Below are positions 22,788 through 27,954 of a stretch of DNA of 27,954 nucleotides, piece after piece. Under the pieces are notes generated by a model, which had not been told where the DNA came from, searched no databases, and saw only the letters and a program-made list of their open reading frames with translations. The stretch is from assembly GCA_035638495.1 (NCBI GenBank), contig DASQZW010000306.1:1-27954 (forward strand). The letters are read 5' to 3'. Position numbers and translations under genes: made by a program. The DNA comes from CF-161 sp035638495. Lineage in GTDB: Bacteria > Chloroflexota > Dormibacteria > Dormibacterales > Dormibacteraceae. How positions within the stretch are numbered: the stretch's first letter is position 1; every line of letters starts with the position of its first letter.

Positions 22788-23538
22788 GCACGACGAACTG
22801 GCGAGCGCGATCCCAGCACTGGTGCTCGGGTCCGTCACCGCCGAGGAGCGCCAGCAGCTCATGCTCCACCTCGAGGGGTGCGCCGGCTGCCGCGCCCTGG
22901 CGGCGAGACTGGCGAGGGGGGCGGCGGTTCTGCCGATGGAGCCCGATCCTGTCGAACCTCCCGCCCGGCTGCGTGGGCGCGTGCTGGCCGCCGTCGCGAC
23001 GGTCCGCCCGGACGCCCCGCCTCGATCGAGCCCGCTGCCGATCCCCGCGCTGCAGCGACGGCGACGCCCCCCTCGGCCGCTGACAGGCGTGCGGCTCGGC
23101 CTCATCGCAGCCGCGGCCGCGTTCGTTCTGGGCACCGTGGCCGGCGTCGGCTTCGGCCATCTGGCGCAGCCGTTCGGGCCCTCCCGCCAGGGCCCGGTCG
23201 CCGGCCCGGTGGCGGCGCGCTACCCACTCCACGGCACGGGCGCGATGGCGGGCGTCACCGCCGACGCCGTCGTGGTTCCCCGGGACGGCCTCGCCGTGGT
23301 GGACTTCAGGGGGATGCCGCAGCCTCCTGCCGGCCAGGTCTACGAGCTCTGGCTACTCACCGGCGACAGCAGGGCCCTGCCCGCCGGCGTGTTCGTCCCG
23401 GACTCCCAGGGTTCCCGCGTCGTGGTCGTCACCCAGGACCTCCGCGGCGCCACAAGGCTGGCGGTCACCGTGGAGCACGGCCCGGACGGCGCCTCCGCGC
23501 CATCGCAGACGCCACAGCTCTCAGGCCGCATCGCGTGA
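22777..23538 (+). CDS. RskA-like membrane anti-sigma factor
   Basis: This 253-residue protein has an N-terminal anti-sigma zinc-finger region with His31-x3-Cys35-x2-Cys38 (HLEGCAGC). A Pro/Arg-rich linker follows, then one membrane helix at about 107-128. The external RskA-type C-terminal domain contains AVVDFRGMPQPPAGQVYELWLL and GVFVPDSQG. It should hold the upstream sigma factor at the membrane and release it when the external domain is cleaved, as known for RskA/SigK. The overlap with the sigma gene (ATG inside its last codons) supports equimolar synthesis. Confidence 0.9.
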   Translation: MATEHDELASAIPALVLGSVTAEERQQLMLHLEGCAGCRALAARLARGAAVLPMEPDPVEPPARLRGRVLAAVATVRPDAPPRSSPLPIPALQRRRRPPRPLTGVRLGLIAAAAAFVLGTVAGVGFGHLAQPFGPSRQGPVAGPVAARYPLHGTGAMAGVTADAVVVPRDGLAVVDFRGMPQPPAGQVYELWLLTGDSRALPAGVFVPDSQGSRVVVVTQDLRGATRLAVTVEHGPDGASAPSQTPQLSGRIA

Positions 23539-23591
23539 GTATCCCTTGCGGTCGTGGAGCGCCTCGTCGCGCGTGACGAATACGTGCGCTG

Positions 23592-24398
23592 ATGGAGAGG
23601 TACGACCGCCACCTGCTGCTGCTGGGCCCGAAGCGGTATGAGCTGCTGGAGCTGTGGGAGGTGGAGCGCTACGGCGCAGACAGCTTCGGCGATCCCGACT
23701 ACGTCACACTCTTCGGCATGCGGCCGGCGGCGTGGCACGCCCGAGGTGTCCGCCTGCTCGGCCGCACCGCAGTCGAGTGCACGCGGGATGCCCTCGCAGA
23801 CGCGATCGGCAGGGACATCGCGGCCGTCGCTGCGACCGCGCCATCGAGCGGCCGGCCGATGATCGTCGATCCTTTCGCCGGCTCAGGCAACACCCTTCAC
23901 TGGATCACGCGCCACATGCCGAGCGCGCAGGCGATCGGCTTCGAGCTCGATCAGGCAGTATTCGGCGTGAGCAGGCAAAATCTCGAGCGACTGGCGCTGC
24001 CGATCGAGCTCGTGCACATCGACCACCTGTCCGGATTGACCAGACTCGTGACGAGCGCCGATCGGCTGCTCGTGGTATTCCTCGCCCCGCCGTGGGGAGA
24101 GGCGCTGAGCGAGTCCAGCGGACTCGATCTGAGGCATACCGAGCCACCGGTCGAGGAAGTCGTCGACGTCCTGGTCGATCGCGCTGCGGCGAACCAGCTC
24201 CTCTGCGCGGTCCAGTTGTTTCAGAACACCGATCAGGCGTCCATCGACGCGCTCTCAGCGCGGTTCCAGTGGTGGGCCGTGCACCTCTACGACGTCAACC
24301 CGCCCGGCCAGAATCACGGAATCCTCCTCGGCACCAGTGGCTGGGTGCCAGCATCCAGGGTGGCACTGCCGACTTCGCCGCCGCGCTCGCCCCGGTGA
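23592..24398 (+). CDS. SAM-dependent methyltransferase-like protein
   Basis: This 268-residue protein has VDPFAGSGNT (92-101), a class I SAM-binding motif I. GFELDQAVFGVSRQNL follows as motif II, and FLAPPWGEAL (Ala165-Pro-Pro-Trp168-Gly) sits at the motif IV position. A PPWG motif IV is found in nucleic-acid and cap methyltransferases of the TGS1/RsmD-like type, so an RNA or DNA base may be the substrate. The residue before PP is Ala, not the usual Asp, Asn or Ser, so activity is uncertain. N- and C-terminal parts are not recognised. The gene stands alone, 53 bases after the anti-sigma gene. Confidence 0.6.
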   Translation: MERYDRHLLLLGPKRYELLELWEVERYGADSFGDPDYVTLFGMRPAAWHARGVRLLGRTAVECTRDALADAIGRDIAAVAATAPSSGRPMIVDPFAGSGNTLHWITRHMPSAQAIGFELDQAVFGVSRQNLERLALPIELVHIDHLSGLTRLVTSADRLLVVFLAPPWGEALSESSGLDLRHTEPPVEEVVDVLVDRAAANQLLCAVQLFQNTDQASIDALSARFQWWAVHLYDVNPPGQNHGILLGTSGWVPASRVALPTSPPRSPR

Positions 24399-24481
24399 GG
24401 CCTGGCTCCGAGTGACGGCCTGCACGTCAGTCGGCAGATCCTTTCTGTAGAGTCCAGTCGAAGACACATGGTGGTCGGAAG

Positions 24482-26029
24482 GTGGCGGACGGCACCGTGA
24501 ACCCGCCCTACGGCATAGAGCGACTCCGCCTGGCCGAGTTGATGGCCGCGCTGTCGCTCGCCACCGATCTCGGCATGGGCCAGCCCCTCGAGCAGGCGCT
24601 GCGGACCTGTCTCATCGCAATCGAGCTCGCCGAGCGAATGGAATTGGCCAGGGACGAGATTTCGGAGGTCTTTTACGTTGCCTTGCTGCGCTTCCTTGGC
24701 TGCACGGTCGACGCTCACGAACTCGCCGAGGTATTTGGAGGCGACGACATCGCTGCCCGGCGTGCCTCTGCGCCCGTGGTGGGTGGCTCGCCGATGGAAT
24801 TTGGTCGTGAGCTGCTGAAGATCGGCGCTGGACGGGGGCCCATTCGTCGTGTCCAGCTGTTCGCCAGGCTTCCTGGGGCCCTTCAGCGGGCAGGTGATGC
24901 AAGACGTGCCCACTGCGAGATGGCTGAGGATCTTGCGCGCCGGCTCGATCTTCCGGCTGGCGTTCAGCGCTCTCTCGCGGATGAGAACGTGAGGTGGGAC
25001 GGATTTGGCGCTCCAAAAGGCTTCTCGCGCAACGACATCCCGGTCTCGGGCCGGATCGTCCTGGTCGCGCGTGACGTGGAGGTCCTGCATCGCGAGGGTG
25101 GCAGAGAGCGGGTCCGCACCGCCCTGAAAGCGCGAAATGGCCGTGCATACGATCCCGCCGTGGCGGGCGCGATGCTCCAGCACCTGAACGGCGTGATGGC
25201 TGCGATCGACGTGACCTCGCCCTGGGAAGCGGTCCTCCAGCGGGAGCCGGAGCCACACCCCTGGGTGCCGGAGTCGCGGCTGGAATCAGTGCTCGAGACC
25301 TTCGCCGACTTCGTTGACATGAAGTCACCCTGGACGATCGGACATTCTCGCGGCGTGGCCGCGCTGGCCGCGCTCGCATCGCACAACGGGAAGAGCCTGC
25401 GCCGCGCCGGGCTGGTGCACGACCTGGGGCGTGTCGCGGTGCCGAACGGCATCTGGGACAAGCCGGGTCCGCTGACCGATGGAGAGTGGGAGAGAGTCCG
25501 GCTCCACCCCTACTACTCGGAGCGCATTCTCGAGCGGTCGGCGGCGCTCAAGCCGCTGGCCCGTTGCGCCGGCATGCACCACGAGCGTCTTGACGGATCC
25601 GGATATCACCGGGGCTCGCGTCGCGCTGAAATCTCTCGTGAGGCGCGTCTGCTGGCGGCAGCCGATGCCTATCAGGCGATGACCCAACCTCGGCCCTTCC
25701 GCCTGCCACTGTCTCGCTCGCGCGCCGCCGGAGAGCTCGAAGCCGAGGCGCGCGCCGGGCGGCTGGACGCAGACGCCGTGAGCCGTGTGCTGACAGCAGC
25801 CGGACATCGACCCCACCGCACCGCTGGCTGGCCCTCTGGACTGAGCGACCGTGAGGTCGAGGTCCTGCGCCTGCTCTGCCGCGGCGGAACCAAGAGGCAG
25901 GTGGCCGGGCTCCTCAAGATCTCGCCCAGCACCGTCGACCACCACGTGCGCCACATCTACGACAAGATCGGTGTGGCGACACGGGCGGGTGCGGCCCTGT
26001 TCGCAGTCGAGCACGACCTCCTGGAATAG
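24482..26029 (+). CDS. HD-GYP-type phosphohydrolase with LuxR-type HTH output
   Basis: This 515-residue protein contains two HD-like regions. The first (about 15-150) is degenerate. The second is HD-GYP-like: His288 in GHSRG, His313-Asp314 in VHDLGR, then HLHPYY-type residues and HHERLDGSGYH at 366-376. The GYP signature reads GYH here. A C-terminal LuxR-type helix-turn-helix spans about 454-515 (LSDREVEVLRLL, STVDHHVRHIYDKIG). HD-GYP domains hydrolyse cyclic dinucleotides such as c-di-GMP or cGAMP, so this may be a one-component transcription factor sensing or degrading a cyclic nucleotide. Start is GTG at 24482 with GGAAG directly upstream; a later in-frame start is possible. Confidence 0.8.
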   Translation: MADGTVNPPYGIERLRLAELMAALSLATDLGMGQPLEQALRTCLIAIELAERMELARDEISEVFYVALLRFLGCTVDAHELAEVFGGDDIAARRASAPVVGGSPMEFGRELLKIGAGRGPIRRVQLFARLPGALQRAGDARRAHCEMAEDLARRLDLPAGVQRSLADENVRWDGFGAPKGFSRNDIPVSGRIVLVARDVEVLHREGGRERVRTALKARNGRAYDPAVAGAMLQHLNGVMAAIDVTSPWEAVLQREPEPHPWVPESRLESVLETFADFVDMKSPWTIGHSRGVAALAALASHNGKSLRRAGLVHDLGRVAVPNGIWDKPGPLTDGEWERVRLHPYYSERILERSAALKPLARCAGMHHERLDGSGYHRGSRRAEISREARLLAAADAYQAMTQPRPFRLPLSRSRAAGELEAEARAGRLDADAVSRVLTAAGHRPHRTAGWPSGLSDREVEVLRLLCRGGTKRQVAGLLKISPSTVDHHVRHIYDKIGVATRAGAALFAVEHDLLE

Positions 26030-26085
26030 CGCGAACGCGCGATGTGCGGGGTCGTGAGCGCGTGGGAGACTCGCCTCCATCTACC

Positions 26086-26091
26086 AGGAGG
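26086..26091 (+). promoter_or_regulatory. Ribosome-binding site for the SRPBCC gene
   Basis: AGGAGG with 8 bases to the ATG at 26100; it fixes that start. Confidence 0.8.
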
Positions 26092-26099
26092 TTGGGAAC

Positions 26100-26579
26100 A
26101 TGTGGCAGAGCGAGGTCAGCATCGACATCGATGCCCCGGTTTCGGAGGTCTACCGCTACCTGGCGGACTTTCCACGGCACAAGGAGTGGGCCTACGCCCG
26201 CATGGCTTACCTCGAGCAGGTCACCCCCGGCCCGATTCAGGTGGGCAGCGAGTTTGCCGCTGCGGAGACCGTGCCCTTCAGGGCTGTCACGCACAGCCGT
26301 ATCACCGCCCTGGAACCAGGGTCACGGGTCGCCTGGCGTGCCTGGTTTTCGAAGGGGAGCGCCTTCGACTGGGAGTTGGTGCTGTCGGAGAGCGATGGTG
26401 GCACGCATCTGGTCCAGCGCACGGTATGGCACAGTGCCCTCTTGTTCCGTGCCCTGACATGGCCCCTCGTCGTGCTCCGCCGGCGACAGATGCCAGTCGA
26501 GAATCGCCGCAGCCTCGAACGCATCAAGGCCAACCTGGAAGAAGGCGTCCTTGCATCCACGTCCGGAGGGAACTCCTGA
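26100..26579 (+). CDS. SRPBCC/polyketide-cyclase-like protein
   Basis: This 159-residue protein starts MWQSEVSIDIDAPVSEVYRYLADFPRHKEW, the standard first strand and helix of the START/SRPBCC ligand-binding fold. It continues with RITALEPGSRVAWRAW and a C-terminal helix (RRSLERIKANLEE). Such proteins bind hydrophobic ligands; the specific ligand cannot be told. The stop lies 1 base before the ATG of the methyltransferase-like membrane protein, so the two form an operon and may act on the same lipid or small molecule. Confidence 0.8.
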   Translation: MWQSEVSIDIDAPVSEVYRYLADFPRHKEWAYARMAYLEQVTPGPIQVGSEFAAAETVPFRAVTHSRITALEPGSRVAWRAWFSKGSAFDWELVLSESDGGTHLVQRTVWHSALLFRALTWPLVVLRRRQMPVENRRSLERIKANLEEGVLASTSGGNS

Positions 26580-26580
26580 G

Positions 26581-27183
26581 ATGACCACGTCCGCTGTGTC
26601 TCCGCTCTTTCCTGCGCGAGTTGAGGAGTTTCTGTTCTGGCTGGCCATCGTCGTCGGGTTCGTCGTGCCATTCCTCTATTTCGCCCGCTGGAGTCGTCAG
26701 AACGCCGCTTCAATCAAGACCAGGCCTGGCACAGACGTATCGTCGCTGACTTGCTTCGCCATCGTGCCCATGGCGGTAATCGCCATCTTCATCGGCTATG
26801 CCCGTGTCGGGACGCTCCCGAACTGGCTGTTCTATCCGGGAATGGCCATGTTCCTGTTGGGCCTGGCGCTGACTGCGTGGGCTTACCGCACCCTGGGGCG
26901 GTTTTTCTCTCTCGAGGTGCAAATTCAAGGTGACCATCGAGTCGTGGACACCGGTCCCTATCGCCTCCTGCGTCACCCCGGCTACGCAGGTGTCGTAGTC
27001 GGTTTCATCGGGCTCGGCGCCGCGGTTCAATCGTGGGTATCGTTGCTGCTGCTGGTGCTGGGAATGACCGCGGTCCTCGGGTATCGCATGTGGATCGAAG
27101 AGAGGTTCTTGGTCGCCGAGCTGGGGGACGACTACGTCCGTTACATGGCCAGGTCCAAGCGCCTCGTCCCGTTCGTGTGGTGA
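26581..27183 (+). CDS. Isoprenylcysteine carboxyl methyltransferase-family membrane protein
   Basis: This 200-residue membrane protein has four to five helices. Its C-terminal signature VDTGPYRLLRHPGYAG, followed by EERFLVAELGDDYVRYMAR, matches the SAM-binding region of the ICMT/phospholipid methyltransferase superfamily. Bacterial members methylate lipids, quinol-like or other small substrates rather than prenylated proteins; the substrate here is unknown. ATG at 26581 is preferred, with GGAGGG at 26565-26570; an earlier in-frame start overlaps the previous gene. Codon use is slightly less GC-extreme than in the polysaccharide operon. Confidence 0.85.
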   Translation: MTTSAVSPLFPARVEEFLFWLAIVVGFVVPFLYFARWSRQNAASIKTRPGTDVSSLTCFAIVPMAVIAIFIGYARVGTLPNWLFYPGMAMFLLGLALTAWAYRTLGRFFSLEVQIQGDHRVVDTGPYRLLRHPGYAGVVVGFIGLGAAVQSWVSLLLLVLGMTAVLGYRMWIEERFLVAELGDDYVRYMARSKRLVPFVW

Positions 27184-27306
27184 GCTCATGAACGAGCCGG
27201 CGGCGTGGAGTCGTGAGGAGCCGGACCTGTTCACCATTTCGTGGGCAGGGCTGTCCAGGTAACGCGTCCACGTTCACCTCCAGCGGCCACGCCGACCGGG
27301 ATCCGT

Positions 27307-27906
27307 TCAAACGCTCAATTCCAGACGCTCCATGGTGTTCGTGCGCCAGGGCCGCCAACCCTGAGAGGCCACGCGCTCCATCTCGGAGCTGGAGACGAGC
27401 GGGATGCCGAGCTGGTCGGCCATGGCTCGCAACTGGGCGTCGGGCCGGGACTCACGCAGGATCGCCACGGGGCGTGCGAACTGCGCCCGCCATCCATCTC
27501 GATTCGCGAGCACCCGCCCGGTCCCGGCGACGGCGCCCCAGACGATCCTGAGGTCGGTGTCGTCCGCCTGCGCCAGGCGGCCGTCATAGCCGCCCAGGCT
27601 CAGGCTGCGATAGGCGTACAGCCCGCACGTGCAGTCGAGCTCCGGGACCGTCGCGTCGTCGTGCGGGGTGTGAGGCGATCCGATGCCGGCCTGGGGCCTG
27701 CAGACCGCGCGGGTCCATGCACCCGAGGCGTCAGCCCACCGGGCTGGCACGAGCACGCTCCAGAACCGGTATCCGTCGCGGCCCCGCTCGACCAGCCACG
27801 CGCGGCAGCCGAGCACCGGCTCGTTCATCGCGCTGCTCGCTTCGGCGCCGGTGTCGCGAGCGGTGGGGATCGCCAGCACCTCTTCAGGTGCGCCGTGAAC
27901 GTTCAA
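27307..27906 (-). CDS. Uncharacterised protein with CTCGLYA and GWRAQFA motifs
   Basis: This 199-residue protein starts at TTG (27906), supported by AGGAGG 8 bases upstream. The centre reads ELDCTCGLYAYRSL, then IVWGAVAGTGRVLANRDGWRAQFARPVAIL. It resembles a recurring actinobacterial/phage-type domain with a CxCGIYA motif followed by a WG.V...GxRAExAxP strand pattern; function is not known to me. The C-terminal 40 residues (LRAMADQLGIPLV, then SSSEMERVASQGW) look helical. No signal or membrane segment is visible. The gene faces the ICMT-like gene; the 123 bases between stops hold no convincing gene. An internal ATG at 27828 is the alternative start. Confidence 0.65.
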   Translation of the reverse strand: MNVHGAPEEVLAIPTARDTGAEASSAMNEPVLGCRAWLVERGRDGYRFWSVLVPARWADASGAWTRAVCRPQAGIGSPHTPHDDATVPELDCTCGLYAYRSLSLGGYDGRLAQADDTDLRIVWGAVAGTGRVLANRDGWRAQFARPVAILRESRPDAQLRAMADQLGIPLVSSSEMERVASQGWRPWRTNTMERLELSV

Positions 27907-27914
27907 TTCCAGTA

Positions 27915-27920
27915 CCTCCT
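27915..27920 (-). promoter_or_regulatory. Ribosome-binding site that decides a TTG start
   Basis: Minus-strand AGGAGG with exactly 8 bases to TTG at 27906. The in-frame ATG at 27828 has no comparable site, so the TTG start is preferred. Confidence 0.65.
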
Positions 27921-27954
27921 GATGGCTCTGAGGTCCTCATCGTCCGGTCCGAGC

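Noticed and set aside
27188..27262. A 24-codon ORF (MNEPAAWSREEP...) between the convergent last two genes
   Set aside because: It is short, lacks a good ribosome-binding site and has no recognisable feature.

Overview
The window is GC-rich DNA from a bacterium. The gene types point to a high-GC Gram-positive (monoderm) lineage: an ECF42-type sigma factor with its DGPF partner, a SigK/RskA-type sigma/anti-sigma pair, DUF4331, large exported proteins with Pro/Ser/Thr linkers, and many GTG starts. An actinobacterium (perhaps Thermoleophilia-like) or an allied Terrabacteria phylum such as Dormibacterota is the likeliest source; this is an inference from gene content, not a phylogeny. Apart from a few short sites and one 8-codon mini-ORF, everything supported here is protein-coding. 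I see no tRNA, rRNA, CRISPR array, insertion sequence or phage gene. No gene-free stretch exceeds 300 bases; the longest is 19852-20114.

Region 1 (1-13276, + strand) is one tightly packed operon for a surface polysaccharide. Adjacent genes overlap by 1-20 bases or lie 1 base apart. In order: the end of a DegT-type aminotransferase, a soluble CapD/FlaA1-type nucleotide-sugar dehydratase, a GT4 glycosyltransferase, an HprK-like P-loop protein, an RtcB-like protein, a protein with an APH-type kinase domain, a small basic membrane protein, a Wzy/WaaL-like polymerase or ligase, a Wzx-like flippase, a formyltransferase, a PIG-L deacetylase, and a PglC-like priming sugar transferase fused to a large predicted extracellular tail. 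The enzymes suggest a glycan with amino, probably N-formylated, deoxysugars built by the Wzx/Wzy route. The RtcB homologue inside the operon and the sugar-transferase/surface-tail fusion are the most surprising items.

Region 2 (13277-15072, +) is a DGPF/YciI protein followed by an ECF42 sigma factor, with a plausible ECF42-type promoter in front. Region 3 (15126-19828, - strand) holds two large exported or membrane-anchored proteins: a propeller-like/C39-protease-like/Ig-like protein, and a single-pass protein with Ig-like N-terminal domains and three 119-residue external repeats. A 23-bp element with 21 identical positions lies 80-101 bp upstream of both start codons, which suggests co-regulation.

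Region 4 (20115-23538, +) is a small Tat-signal protein, a DUF4331 protein with no signal of its own, a small conserved protein, then a SigK-like sigma factor and its RskA-like membrane anti-sigma factor. Region 5 (23592-27906) is looser: a SAM methyltransferase-like protein, an HD-GYP/LuxR-HTH regulator, an SRPBCC protein, an isoprenylcysteine-methyltransferase-family membrane protein, and, convergent on the minus strand, an uncharacterised protein starting at TTG.
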